64,000 nucleotides of DNA from Nitrospira moscoviensis (GCF_001273775.1 NZ_CP011801.1:1466001-1530000), one strand, 5' to 3'. Shown: positions 16,410 to 24,882, counted from the stretch's first letter. Translations and numbers: made by a program. Notes: generated from the letters alone by a model not told the origin.

Positions 16410-17577
16410 CGACGATATACGGCGCTTGGTCGAAAAAGGCTATGCCATCGCCTTTGACAGCAATTACCTCGTGATACGGGATATTCCGTATCTGGACAGT
16501 GAGCGCAAGCTGCAAATCGGCGCGATTGTCGCGAAGCTTGAGTTCATAGACCAGAACCGTGTCACCCAGACAGACCATCAGATTTGTTTCGCCGGGTCTG
16601 TGCCACATGGGCAGGACGGGACGCCGATCCCTAATCTGGGCGGCGGGCCTACTCAGCTGGCGCTGAGCGAGGCCAGCAAAGATGTAGTCGTGCAGCGCTC
16701 CTTCTCAAACAAACCCATAGCCACCGGAAAATTTCAGGACTTTTTTGAAAAGATCGAAAGTTACGTCGGAATAATATCCGGGCCAGCGATGGCACTACAC
16801 GGTGCCAGCCCCTACACGTTTCGCGCAGTGAAAGAGGTTGTATCTGACTCTGTTTTTGAATTTCACGACACCTTGACGAGCCGCGCAGAGATCACTGACC
16901 TGTCGGAAAGGTTCAAGGATGACGTGATCGCGGTAATCGGCCTTGGCGGGACAGGCGCCTATGTTCTCGATTTCATGATCAAGACGCCGGTCCAGGAGAT
17001 TCGGGCATTCGATCTGGATCCATTCCATGTACATAATGCTTTTCGTTCGCCGGGCAGGGTTGAGGCAAGTGAGCTCGGCAAAACGAAGGCGGAGGTCTAT
17101 CTTTCGCGTTACAGCAACTTCCGAAAAGGACTTTCTGTTTATCCCAAGTTCATTGACGCTTCTTGCTCCGACGATCTGAACGGTGTGACTTTTGCGTTCG
17201 TGTGCGTTGACAAAGGCTCGTCTCGAGCTGAAATTTTTGACTTGCTCATTTCAAAAGGGATTGCATTCATTGACGTAGGCATGGGCCTGAATCGTAAAAA
17301 GGGACCGCTCAACGGGATGTTGCGTATGACCTACTACTCCGCTGAGCAAGGCCAGAAGGTAAGGGACATGGGGTTGGCCGAGATTGTGGACCGCCCTCAG
17401 GATATGTACCGCGCCAACATCCAGATCAGCGAACTCAATGCACTTAATGCGTGCTTAGCCGTTATCAAGTTCAAGCAATTGCGTGGGTTCTACTCTGAAG
17501 AGCTTCCCAATTACAATCTCCTCTTCGAAGTCGGCGATCTGAAGATCGCTGGGGCGTCTAAGTTCGATGAAGATTGA
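16384..17577 (+). CDS. ThiF/E1-like adenylyltransferase with N-terminal DUF6791-type domain
   Basis: A 397-residue protein starting with GTG 16384 inside the Ubl gene. Residues 1-165 form the domain usually found before ThiF in these operons (contains H65, C68 and H75 around I-C-F-A-G-S-V-P-H; I-I-S-G-P-A). Residues 180-370 are an E1/ThiF Rossmann domain: G-L-G-G-T-G (186-191), D210 and D212 in F-D-L-D, H-N (217-218) and R221. C261, or C274 of V-C-V-D, could carry a thioester, but the catalytic Cys is not certain. The enzyme should adenylate the Ubl C-terminus. It overlaps the next gene by 11 bp. Confidence 0.85.
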   Translation: MFHQLVSHNDDIRRLVEKGYAIAFDSNYLVIRDIPYLDSERKLQIGAIVAKLEFIDQNRVTQTDHQICFAGSVPHGQDGTPIPNLGGGPTQLALSEASKDVVVQRSFSNKPIATGKFQDFFEKIESYVGIISGPAMALHGASPYTFRAVKEVVSDSVFEFHDTLTSRAEITDLSERFKDDVIAVIGLGGTGAYVLDFMIKTPVQEIRAFDLDPFHVHNAFRSPGRVEASELGKTKAEVYLSRYSNFRKGLSVYPKFIDASCSDDLNGVTFAFVCVDKGSSRAEIFDLLISKGIAFIDVGMGLNRKKGPLNGMLRMTYYSAEQGQKVRDMGLAEIVDRPQDMYRANIQISELNALNACLAVIKFKQLRGFYSEELPNYNLLFEVGDLKIAGASKFDED

Positions 17578-17968
17578 GCTGCAACGTGTTCATTACATGC
17601 CGAAGGAGTTGAAGCCCGGTGTGCTCTATGTTTCAGAAGCATTCGGAGCTGCAGCGCATCTTTGCGCCTGTGGATGCGGGTCTAAAGTCAGGACACCTTT
17701 GGGTCCGACCGAGTGGTCTCTTGAGGAGACTGATGCCGGACCAACTCTTTACCCTTCGGTTGGGAACTGGCAGCAAGCTTGCCAATCGCACTACTGGATA
17801 ACTCGGGGAAAAGTTATGTGGTCCACCAAGTGGACGCCTGAGCAAATCGCTGAAGGGCGTCGTGCGGAGGAACAGCGCCGCCGCGTCTACTATGACGCTC
17901 TCTATTGTCAACAAGGTGGAACCTTGCACGGATTCTGGCGCTGGATCAAACGCGTATTTCAACGCTAG
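17567..17968 (+). CDS. DUF6527-family Cys-rich protein of the Ubl cassette
   Basis: A 133-residue protein matching DUF6527: M-P-K-E-L-K-P-G-V-L-Y-V-S-E-A-F-G-A-A-A-H, then the metal-site-like C33-A-C35-G-C37-G, P-L-G-P-T-E-W-S-L, P-S-V-G-N-W, C72-x-S-H75, and W-T-P-E-Q-I. The CxCxC...CxxH set suggests zinc. The family is repeatedly found beside multiubiquitin and ThiF genes; its role (ligase-like, protease-like or structural) is unknown to me. An ATG at 17597 is an alternative start. The C-terminus ends in a short aromatic/basic stretch (F-W-R-W-I-K-R-V-F). Confidence 0.78.
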   Translation: MKIELQRVHYMPKELKPGVLYVSEAFGAAAHLCACGCGSKVRTPLGPTEWSLEETDAGPTLYPSVGNWQQACQSHYWITRGKVMWSTKWTPEQIAEGRRAEEQRRRVYYDALYCQQGGTLHGFWRWIKRVFQR

Positions 17969-18137
17969 GGTCGTTCTCTTGGACTGAGATGTCTCAAGTT
18001 GATTCGGTCCAAAAAACTAAACTCAGCACGAATTGAGGGGTGATTCTTATAGAAGCCGCGATTACCTGAACTCCAGAAGCCTCTTTTAGCTACCAGTATC
18101 AGGACATTGGGGGACTGAGGGTGAGCACTCATTCTGT

Positions 18138-18581
18138 CTACAGTTCTTGGTGATCGGCAAAGCTGTAGTACCGGTCCTCGCCCAGCACAACGTGGTCAAG
18201 CACGGTGATGCCCAGCAGCTCGCCCCCGTCTTTAAGTCGCCGAGTCAGAGCACGGTCTTCTGGGCTCGGAGTCGAATCGCCGCTCGGATGGTTGTGGGCC
18301 AGGATGACGGCGCTCGCGTTCATGAGGATGAGTGGCTTGAAGACTTCGCGGGGATGGACGATGCTGAGGGTAACCGATCCGATGCTGACGGTGTTGATGC
18401 CGATGACGGCATGCTTCGCGTCAAGGCCCACGACCATGAAATGCTCACGATCGAGTCCATCGAAGAGCGGATGAAGAAGCCGGTACGCTTTCTGTGAATC
18501 GCTGATCCGGACGTCACCGGCAGTTACTCCTGATTCTTTGACCAGCATGACACGATAACGGGGAGGGGTGTAGGAGCGCAT
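18138..18581 (-). CDS. radC: RadC-family JAMM-domain protein
   Basis: A 147-residue JAB/MPN domain protein. The ATG at 18581 has GGAGAG upstream; a longer start at 18608 lacks one. The JAMM metal site is complete: E46, H96-x-H98 and D109 in A-H-N-H-P-S-G-D-S-T-P-S-P-E-D. This is the short mobile-element form of RadC without the N-terminal HhH region. Such genes are very common in integrative elements and their role is unsettled. It points toward the Ubl cassette and ends 170 bp after it on the other strand, so it may belong to the element's backbone and not to the cassette. Confidence 0.85.
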   Translation of the reverse strand: MRSYTPPRYRVMLVKESGVTAGDVRISDSQKAYRLLHPLFDGLDREHFMVVGLDAKHAVIGINTVSIGSVTLSIVHPREVFKPLILMNASAVILAHNHPSGDSTPSPEDRALTRRLKDGGELLGITVLDHVVLGEDRYYSFADHQEL

Positions 18582-18835
18582 GTCTCTTCTCTCCGAAGGT
18601 TGAAACAAATGGCATGGCGAATCTCGGGAGCGGTTGGGGTCACAGCAATGAACAAGGATGGGGTGGGGGCAACGCGTCCAGCCTCAATGCTCATCGATGA
18701 GGAACATGCATGCCAATGGTGACGCTCTCTCTGCCTCAAAATCACTTGGCTCCAGTCGGTAGCCGTTTCAGATACGCCCGTCTATATTTCTAGATTGACA
18801 CGGCCAGCCAGCCTGCGGTAAGTATCGCGGTCGAC

Positions 18836-19022
18836 AACTGAGTGATCTCTCGGATGCCCGTAAGGGCGTAACAGGGAAGTCCGGTGAGAAACCGGCGCGG
18901 TCCCGCCACTGTAAGTGGGAAGCGACCCCGTTCAAGCCACTCGACGACGAGTCGGGGAAGGCTGGGGAAGCGTTGAGGGTCTGACCTTCTGAACCCACGA
19001 GCCAGGAGACCTATCCGAGGTG
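18836..19022 (+). promoter_or_regulatory. Cobalamin riboswitch 1 (controls the cob operon)
   Basis: The core of an AdoCbl riboswitch is plain: GGGAAGTCCGGTGAGAAACC, then GCGGTCCCGCCACTGTAAGT, GGGAAGC, and the B12 box-like GAGCCAGGAGACCTATCCG near 19000. An intrinsic terminator follows within 60 bp, so control is probably by premature termination when adenosylcobalamin is plentiful. A perfect -35 TTGACA lies at 18795-18800, with only a weak -10 after it. It is 180 bp before cbiX. Confidence 0.93.
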
Positions 19023-19080
19023 ACATGGCACTGTTTCTCCGCGCGGTAACGGAGATCTCGCCTGCCCCTTCGGCATGTGA

Positions 19081-19115
19081 CCTCTTGTTCCCGTTGCGGG
19101 ACAGGAGGTTTTTTT
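19081..19115 (+). terminator. Intrinsic terminator of riboswitch 1
   Basis: A stem CCTCTTGTTCCCG / CGGGACAGGAGG with a TTG loop (one bulged base) is followed by seven T. It lies between the cobalamin riboswitch and cbiX and is the likely expression platform. Confidence 0.88.
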
Positions 19116-19198
19116 ATGCCTTCCTTTTTCCCGGATCAACGCGAGATTGATCTCGGGTCCCCGGAGTCAGCGGCACTGTCCGGACCGGTCTGGGTCGC

Positions 19199-20380
19199 AT
19201 GACCACGGGACTGCTCATCGTCGGACACGGCAGCCGCGATCCAAAGGCCAACGTCGAGTTCGAGTCCTTAATCGCGGCCTATCGTACGACACGGCCCGAT
19301 ATCGACGTTGCGCACGGATATGTGGAGCTCGCCCGCCCGTCTTTGTCCACCGCCCTTCGCGATCTAGCTCAGCGGGCCGATTCCGTTGTCGTCCTGCCGT
19401 TGTTCCTCTTTGCCGCAGGGCATGTGAAGAACGATATTCCTCTCGCGCTCTCGCAGGCGCGGCAAGATTTCCCGACCGTTCGTTTTACCGTGGCCAACGC
19501 GTTAGGTGTCCATCCGAACCTTGTGGAGCTGGCATTCGAGCGTGCGCGAGCGGCGCTGGCAGGTGCCCGCGAGGCGACGAAGACCGCCGTCGTTGTGGTG
19601 GGCCGTGGGTCGACCGACCCGGACGCGAACGGTGACTTCTGTAAGGTCGTTCGCCTCCTCGCAGAAGGCCGCGAGATCGGTTGGGTCATGCCCTGTTTCA
19701 TCGGCGTCACGCGACCGCTGTTTGAGGAGACCGTGGAACTCGTCGCACGTGCGCGTCCCGAACGGATCGTCGTGATGCCGTACTTTCTCTTTGGCGGACG
19801 GTTGATCAGCAAGATTCGCGAACAGGTGGAGGCGTTCCAGGCTCGCTATCCGTGGATCAAGACCGAGCTCGCCCCGCATTTGGGAAGCGACAACCGCTTG
19901 CTCAAGTTGATGGACGAGCGTCTATCCGAAGCGATGGGGGGAGTGCGTCCGCTCCCCTGCGACACCTGTCAGTATCGAGTGCCGGTTTCTGCCGTGACCG
20001 GGAAGGTAGGGGGTCTCAGCGCGCTCCTCTGGAGTCTCCGGCACGGGTTCACCCATGCGCAGGCCATGCCACACGTGCATGCCCATCGCCCGCTCACCAA
20101 ACATGTGCTGGTCTGTGGGAATGCCGACTGTGCCGACGCCGGGAGCGTCACGTTGATTGCCACATTGCGGCGGCTTCTCAAAGAAACCGGACGGGAGCTG
20201 GATATCCGAGTGACCCGGACCTCCTGTATGGGTCGCTGTGGGGAGGGGCCGACGGTCGCCGTGTATCCAGACGGCATCTGGTACCGGGGCGTGAAAGAGA
20301 CGGATGCCAAAGAATTGGTCGAAGAGCACCTGCTCGGCGATCGGCTCGTCAGTCGTCTGATCGACAATATCATGCAGTAA
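19199..20380 (+). CDS. cbiX: Sirohydrochlorin cobaltochelatase CbiX with C-terminal [2Fe-2S] domain
   Basis: A 393-residue protein. Residues 1-245 are a long-form CbiX with two related halves; H10 in V-G-H-G-S-R and H75 in A-G-H-V-K-N-D are the metal-site histidines. The second half has G-R-G-S where the first has G-H-G-S, so only one active site is complete. A linker has C254-D-T-C257 and H-V-H-A-H (292-296). Residues 300-393 are a thioredoxin-like ferredoxin with C306, C311, C343 and C347. The enzyme inserts cobalt into sirohydrochlorin, the committing step of the early-cobalt route. First gene after the riboswitch/terminator. Confidence 0.9.
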   Translation: MTTGLLIVGHGSRDPKANVEFESLIAAYRTTRPDIDVAHGYVELARPSLSTALRDLAQRADSVVVLPLFLFAAGHVKNDIPLALSQARQDFPTVRFTVANALGVHPNLVELAFERARAALAGAREATKTAVVVVGRGSTDPDANGDFCKVVRLLAEGREIGWVMPCFIGVTRPLFEETVELVARARPERIVVMPYFLFGGRLISKIREQVEAFQARYPWIKTELAPHLGSDNRLLKLMDERLSEAMGGVRPLPCDTCQYRVPVSAVTGKVGGLSALLWSLRHGFTHAQAMPHVHAHRPLTKHVLVCGNADCADAGSVTLIATLRRLLKETGRELDIRVTRTSCMGRCGEGPTVAVYPDGIWYRGVKETDAKELVEEHLLGDRLVSRLIDNIMQ

Positions 20381-20392
20381 GGAGGGTTCACG

Positions 20393-20767
20393 ATGGCCTG
20401 TCACGAAATCGCAGGGCTTCGACTGGGTTTGATGGAAGTGTTGGGTGTGAAGAACGAAGCCGAGCGGCAGCACGAGCTGGCTGAGCTCGGCACCGTGGCC
20501 AATCAACCGGGACCCGTCCGGTCCATGTGCGGCGCCAAGGACTTGGCCACGCTCAAGCAATTTTATGAAGGAGCGGTGGCCGCGCTTGAGGCACGCGTGT
20601 CCGCCACGCGCTCCGACGACCCGAAACTCCCGTACCTGCGCACGCTCGTTGTGCTTACGAAGAAGGTCGATCTCGACCTGGCGCATCAGATCGAAGGCCT
20701 CACCCATCTCTACCGCGATCTGGATGAGATGCACGACTTCGTTCACGAGATCTATCCAGCGGAGTAG
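20393..20767 (+). CDS. DUF3209-family protein of the cob cluster
   Basis: A 124-residue soluble, helix-rich protein that matches DUF3209 (M-A-C-H-E-I-A-G-L-R-L-G-L-M start; E-L-A-E-L; D-P-K-L-P-Y-L-R-T-L). The family sits next to cbiX in cobalamin clusters. A conserved Cys-His (C3, H4) at the start and H91/H100-type histidines could bind metal, so a cobalt-handling role beside CbiX is possible but unproven. A strong AGGAGGG precedes the ATG; the gene starts 12 bp after cbiX. Confidence 0.75.
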   Translation: MACHEIAGLRLGLMEVLGVKNEAERQHELAELGTVANQPGPVRSMCGAKDLATLKQFYEGAVAALEARVSATRSDDPKLPYLRTLVVLTKKVDLDLAHQIEGLTHLYRDLDEMHDFVHEIYPAE

Positions 20768-20772
20768 CGGCG

Positions 20773-21498
20773 ATGGCAGTGGCGAAGACCGCCCGAGTGG
20801 TTGGAACCGCGAAGATGGGGCCGGATACCCTGCTTCTCGATCTGGTGGCTGCAGAGCCGTTGGGGTTTGTCGGCGGACAGTACCTCATTCTCGACAGCCG
20901 AATCGTCTTGCCGAGCGGCAAAGCGATCAAGCGGGCCTACTCATTGATCACCAGCGATGCGGAGCAGGTTCGCTTTCAGCTCGCGGTGAAACGCATCCCC
21001 GATGGACCGGGCTCGGCCTTTATTCATGGGCTTGAAGCGGGAATGGACATTTCGTTCAGCGGACCCTGGGGCAAGTTCTTGCCGCCGGAGGGTGCCTCGG
21101 GCAGCACGTTGATTCTTGCAACAGACACGGGGATCACCGCAGCGCTTGGCTTCATGCACGCCATCCGGTTCGCACCGCTGCTCCCCGAAACCGTGCTCAT
21201 TTGGCTGCGCGCTTCGCCTGATTACTTTCTCCCAGAGGAGTTCGTGCGCGAACGCATCCCCGCCGATTGTGGAGAGGTCAAAATCGAAGTAATTCCTGGG
21301 ATTGGTCACCCGGAACGGGTTCTCCATGCCCGAGCCATTCTTCGCCAGATGATGGCGCGCGGCGGCCTCGCGCAGGTCTTCATCGCGGGCGATGGCGCGG
21401 TGAACCAGGCCTTGCTCGACGATCTCGTAGTCGCCGGACTGCCTGTGAGTAACGATAATGTTGAGTCATTCTTCAACATGCCCAAAAAATCTGCATGA
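20773..21498 (+). CDS. FNR-family flavoprotein reductase in the cob cluster
   Basis: A 241-residue protein. An FAD-binding barrel (residues 1-100) has R-A-Y-S-L-I-T (R-x-Y-S motif), followed by an NAD(P)-binding half with L-A-T-D-T-G-I-T-A-A-L-G-F in place of the usual G-T-G-I-x-P, and an A-G-D-G-A-V-N end. It lacks a [2Fe-2S] domain. It overlaps the next gene by 4 bp. No CbiJ/CobK precorrin-6A reductase gene is present in the operon, so this reductase may provide that step, or reduce cobalt(II) for CobO, or serve the ferredoxin domain of CbiX. All of these are inference. Confidence 0.72.
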   Translation: MAVAKTARVVGTAKMGPDTLLLDLVAAEPLGFVGGQYLILDSRIVLPSGKAIKRAYSLITSDAEQVRFQLAVKRIPDGPGSAFIHGLEAGMDISFSGPWGKFLPPEGASGSTLILATDTGITAALGFMHAIRFAPLLPETVLIWLRASPDYFLPEEFVRERIPADCGEVKIEVIPGIGHPERVLHARAILRQMMARGGLAQVFIAGDGAVNQALLDDLVVAGLPVSNDNVESFFNMPKKSA

Positions 21499-21872
21499 TC
21501 GACCGGGACCACATCATCGAAGCCATCGAGGCCGCCCTCGCCTTTGGAGAGACGAGCGTCGTTGTCCGTTCGGCAGGCGCCGTTGCCGAGGTCCACGGTC
21601 TCCTTACATTGCGGCATGGGGATGAGTGGATCACGCTTGGCAAGGAGCCAGGCACGCACGTCCATCTCAAGATTCAGGATGGATGCAGGCTCCGCTACAC
21701 GCAACCAGACGAGGGCAATGCGGCACTTGAGTTGCTGGGGTCCGACGGAGATGTGCAGTGTCGTGTCTCTTTCCGGGGCACGAACCCGGCACGAGCGGAA
21801 AGCTACAATCGTGAGCGCGCAGCAAGCCTTCGTGCGTGTTTCGAACGCCTCGTGGAGTGTACGGACAGATGA
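21495..21872 (+). CDS. Conserved hypothetical protein of the cob cluster
   Basis: A 125-residue soluble protein that I cannot assign. It has a helical start (D-R-D-H-I-I-E-A-I-E-A-A-L), a beta-rich middle (I-T-L-G-K-E-P-G-T-H-V-H-L-K-I) and a helical end. The H-V-H-L pattern recalls haem-utilisation proteins of the ChuX/HutX type, but the match is too weak to use. It overlaps the reductase by 4 bp (ATGA) and is 3 bp from cbiD, so it is co-translated with pathway enzymes and probably assists tetrapyrrole handling. Confidence 0.55.
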   Translation: MIDRDHIIEAIEAALAFGETSVVVRSAGAVAEVHGLLTLRHGDEWITLGKEPGTHVHLKIQDGCRLRYTQPDEGNAALELLGSDGDVQCRVSFRGTNPARAESYNRERAASLRACFERLVECTDR

Positions 21873-21875
21873 GCG

Positions 21876-22982
21876 ATGAGCAAGAGTGTGCCGCCGAACA
21901 ATCGAAAGGGCTTGCGCACCGGGTACACGACCGGCGCCTGCGCCGCAGCGGCAGCCAAGGCCGCGACACGCTGTCTTGTGAGGAGCACCATGCTGTCAGA
22001 CATTGAGACGACGCTGCCGAATCGCACGCGAGTCACCTTCGCTCTTGCGCGATGCGAACGTGTGGAGACCCGTGCGATCTGCAGCGTGATCAAGGACGCC
22101 GGCGACGATCCCGACTGCACGCACGGTGCTGAGTTAATTGCCGAAGTGGAGCTGCGCACTGAGCCGGGTATCGAAATCAGGGGAGGCGTCGGGGTCGCCA
22201 CAGTCACCAAAGCAGGTTTGGGCCTGGAGATCGGTGGGCCTGCGATCAATCCGGTCCCGCGGCGAAACATCATGGAGATGGTAGGGGAGGAGCTCGCGGG
22301 CGCTTCCTACGGAGGCGCCGTCGTGACGATCAGCGTGCCAGGCGGCGAGGAAATGGCCAAGAAGACCACCAATGCGCGTCTCGGCCTCTTAGGCGGCATT
22401 TCCATTCTCGGCACGACGGGCATCGTGCGGCCGTACTCCACGGCGGCCTTCAAAGCGAGTGTGATGCAGGAGATCGATGTCGCCGCGGCCAGCGGCGAGC
22501 ATGAGCTCGTGCTGACGACCGGCGGCAAATCGGAACAGTATGCGATGGCGCTGTACCCCCATTTGCCGGAACAGGCGTTCGTCCAGGTGGGCGACTTCAT
22601 TGGTGTCGGCGTCAGGCACTGTGCACGACGAAGGATCCCGCGCGCGACCGTCGTGGGGATGATGGGAAAACTTTCTAAGATGGCCAACGGCAAGATGCAG
22701 ACGCACGCGGCGGGATCGGAAGTGGACATGGTGTTCCTGGCTTCGCTGGCGGCCGAACTGGCTGCCCCGAACGAGCTGATCGCGTCGATCCGCGAGGCCA
22801 ATACCGCCCGCCATGTGCTTGAACTCTGCCGCGAGGCCGATTTCATCGGCATCACGTCGCTGATCTGCAAGAAGGTCGTCGAGCATTGTCGGCACCACGC
22901 GGGTGATACGCTGGCGGTGCAGGCTTGCCTCGTGGACTTCGGCGGTGCCTTGCTCGGCCGTTACCCGGAGGTGAGCGAATGA
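21876..22982 (+). CDS. cbiD: Cobalt-precorrin-5B C1-methyltransferase CbiD
   Basis: A 368-residue protein of normal length for CbiD. It opens with G-L-R-T-G-Y-T-T-G-A-C-A-A-A-A-A-K-A, the family signature, and contains V-T-I-S-V-P-G-G-E and N-A-R-L-G-L-L-G-G-I-S-I-L-G-T-T-G-I-V. CbiD methylates C1 after CbiG opens the ring and releases acetaldehyde in the anaerobic pathway. Its stop overlaps the cbiC start (ATGA). Confidence 0.95.
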   Translation: MSKSVPPNNRKGLRTGYTTGACAAAAAKAATRCLVRSTMLSDIETTLPNRTRVTFALARCERVETRAICSVIKDAGDDPDCTHGAELIAEVELRTEPGIEIRGGVGVATVTKAGLGLEIGGPAINPVPRRNIMEMVGEELAGASYGGAVVTISVPGGEEMAKKTTNARLGLLGGISILGTTGIVRPYSTAAFKASVMQEIDVAAASGEHELVLTTGGKSEQYAMALYPHLPEQAFVQVGDFIGVGVRHCARRRIPRATVVGMMGKLSKMANGKMQTHAAGSEVDMVFLASLAAELAAPNELIASIREANTARHVLELCREADFIGITSLICKKVVEHCRHHAGDTLAVQACLVDFGGALLGRYPEVSE

Positions 22983-23629
22983 ATGACATGCGACAGATGA
23001 CTGCCCTTGGACGGAGCATCGAGGATGGGAGTTTCGCCATCATCGATCATGAAGCTGGGGCGCACGACTTTGAGCCCGCCGAGTGGCAGGTCGTGCGCCG
23101 TGTCATCCACGCCACGGCGGACTTCGAGTTTAAGACGCTCATGCGCTTCCATCCGGACGCGGTGCGTGCCGGTGTGGCGGCACTCCGAAGCGGCTGCCCG
23201 CTGTTGGTGGACGTAAAGATGATTGCTGCAGGCCTCAACGAGGAACGGCTATCCGCCTACGGCTGCAGAGTGCATTCCTTCATCTCGGACGAGGATGTCA
23301 TCGCAACCGCCAAAGCCAACAACTCGACACGTGCGGTCGAGGCCATGCGGAAGGCGCATCGCCTCAATCTGCTCAATGGGGCGATCGTGGCCATTGGAAA
23401 CGCCCCAACCGCGTTACTCGAAGTCGCGCGCCTGATTCGCGAGGAGGCAGCGAAGCCAGCGCTGGTCATCGGCGTGCCGGTCGGGTTCGTATCGGCGGCT
23501 GAGTCGAAGGACGTGACACTCGAACTGCCGACTCCTTTTATCGTGGCACAAGGCCGCAAGGGTGGAAGTCCCATCGCCGTTGCGATCATCCATGCCCTGC
23601 TGTTGCTTTCAACAAAGGAATCGGCATGA
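22979..23629 (+). CDS. cbiC: Precorrin-8X methylmutase CbiC
   Basis: A 216-residue protein. The ATG at 22979 overlaps the cbiD stop; a longer frame upstream lies inside cbiD. The family marks are visible: R-R-V-I-H-A-T-A-D-F-E (catalytic His), V-D-V-K-M-I-A-A-G, and the end region V-G-V-P-V-G-F-V-S-A-A-E-S-K. It moves the C11 methyl to C12 to give cobyrinic acid. It overlaps the next gene by 4 bp. Confidence 0.95.
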   Translation: MNDMRQMTALGRSIEDGSFAIIDHEAGAHDFEPAEWQVVRRVIHATADFEFKTLMRFHPDAVRAGVAALRSGCPLLVDVKMIAAGLNEERLSAYGCRVHSFISDEDVIATAKANNSTRAVEAMRKAHRLNLLNGAIVAIGNAPTALLEVARLIREEAAKPALVIGVPVGFVSAAESKDVTLELPTPFIVAQGRKGGSPIAVAIIHALLLLSTKESA

Positions 23630-24882
23630 GCCCTCGACGCGCAATTACCCTGGTGGGCATCGGGGACGATGGCTGCGTCAGTCTGACGAGCCGTGCCGTG
23701 AGCGCGGTGACGAAGGCGGGAGTGCTCGTGGGCGGTGAGCGGCACCTTGAGTTTTTTCCGCAGTTTCACGGCGAGCGGATTGTGCTCAAGGGCGGTCTTT
23801 CGACGGTGCTCGATCGGGTGGCGGAACTTGCCGAAGAACAGAATGTCTGTGTGCTGGCCTCTGGTGATCCGATGTTCTTTGGCATCGGCGGTCTGGTCAT
23901 CAAGCGGTTGGGCGCCGAACATGTTGAGATCCTGCCGCAGCCGAGTTCGGTCCAGTGGGCCTTCGCGCGCGCCGGGCTGAAGTGGGACGACGCCGCCTTT
24001 CTTTCTCTGCATGGCCGCTCGGCGGAGGGATTTCTCACCAGGCTCAAGCGTCACGCCAAGGTCGCGATCCTCACCGATGAGAACACCTCGCCGCCGGTCC
24101 TGGCGAGGCGAATGACTGAACATGGAGAGACGGCCTGGATCGCCTGGGTCTGTGAGAATCTGGGCGGCCCCGATGAGCGGGTCCGACGATTCACGGTGGA
24201 GGATCTGGCCGCTTGCCAGGACATTGGTCCGCTCAACGTCCTCTTGCTCGTCCGCTCCGATCCCTCCTGGCGCGTCCCTTGTACCATTCCCTTCCTCCAT
24301 GAAGATGCATTCGCGAAGCGGATGCCCAAGAAGGGACTGATCACCAAGCGCGAAGTGCGGCTGTTGTCCCTGGCGGCGATGGGTATCCGACCGGACAGTG
24401 TGATCTGGGACATCGGGGCCGGCTCTGGATCCGTGTCGGTCGAGGCTGCCCTGCTCGCACCAGAAGGGCGGGTATACGCCATCGAAGTCGATCAGGAAGG
24501 TGTCGAGATGTGCCGCGAGAATCTGCGTGCTCATGCGGTGGACAACGTGCGTGTCATTGCCGGCCGAGCGCCCGAGGTACTAGCAGACCTTGAGCCTCCT
24601 GATGCGGTCTTCGTCGGCGGAAGCAAGGGAAGCATAGAGGAGATCATCGACATCGTCTTCGACCGGCTACAACCAGGCGGCCATCTCGTCGTCAATGCCA
24701 TCACGCTTGAGAATGCGGGGGAGACCTATCAGGTCTTGCGCCGGCGAGGCTTGGTGCCGGAGGTCACTCTCCTCCAAGTTTCGCGAGCTGAGCCCTTGGC
24801 GCACTACCTTCGCTACGAGGCCCTGAACCCCATTCAAATCTTTGCGGTCTCGAAGCCCATCCAGACAGGAGTGGCCTCATGA
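23626..24882 (+). CDS. cbiET: Fused CbiE-CbiT (cobalt-precorrin-7 C5 / -6B C15 methyltransferase)
   Basis: A 418-residue fusion. Residues 1-210 are a tetrapyrrole methylase fold (L-V-G-I-G-D-D-G start, V-L-A-S-G-D-P-M-F-F-G-I-G loop) = CbiE. Residues 225-415 are a class I Rossmann methyltransferase (I-W-D-I-G-A-G-S-G-S-V-S-V-E-A SAM motif, A-I-E-V-D-Q) = CbiT, which also decarboxylates. This is the CobL-type fusion used in one chain. It overlaps both neighbours by 4 bp. Confidence 0.95.
   Translation: MSPRRAITLVGIGDDGCVSLTSRAVSAVTKAGVLVGGERHLEFFPQFHGERIVLKGGLSTVLDRVAELAEEQNVCVLASGDPMFFGIGGLVIKRLGAEHVEILPQPSSVQWAFARAGLKWDDAAFLSLHGRSAEGFLTRLKRHAKVAILTDENTSPPVLARRMTEHGETAWIAWVCENLGGPDERVRRFTVEDLAACQDIGPLNVLLLVRSDPSWRVPCTIPFLHEDAFAKRMPKKGLITKREVRLLSLAAMGIRPDSVIWDIGAGSGSVSVEAALLAPEGRVYAIEVDQEGVEMCRENLRAHAVDNVRVIAGRAPEVLADLEPPDAVFVGGSKGSIEEIIDIVFDRLQPGGHLVVNAITLENAGETYQVLRRRGLVPEVTLLQVSRAEPLAHYLRYEALNPIQIFAVSKPIQTGVAS

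Noticed and set aside
23257..24534. Minus-strand 425-codon frame opposite cbiC and cbiET
   Set aside because: Antisense shadow across two clear pathway genes.
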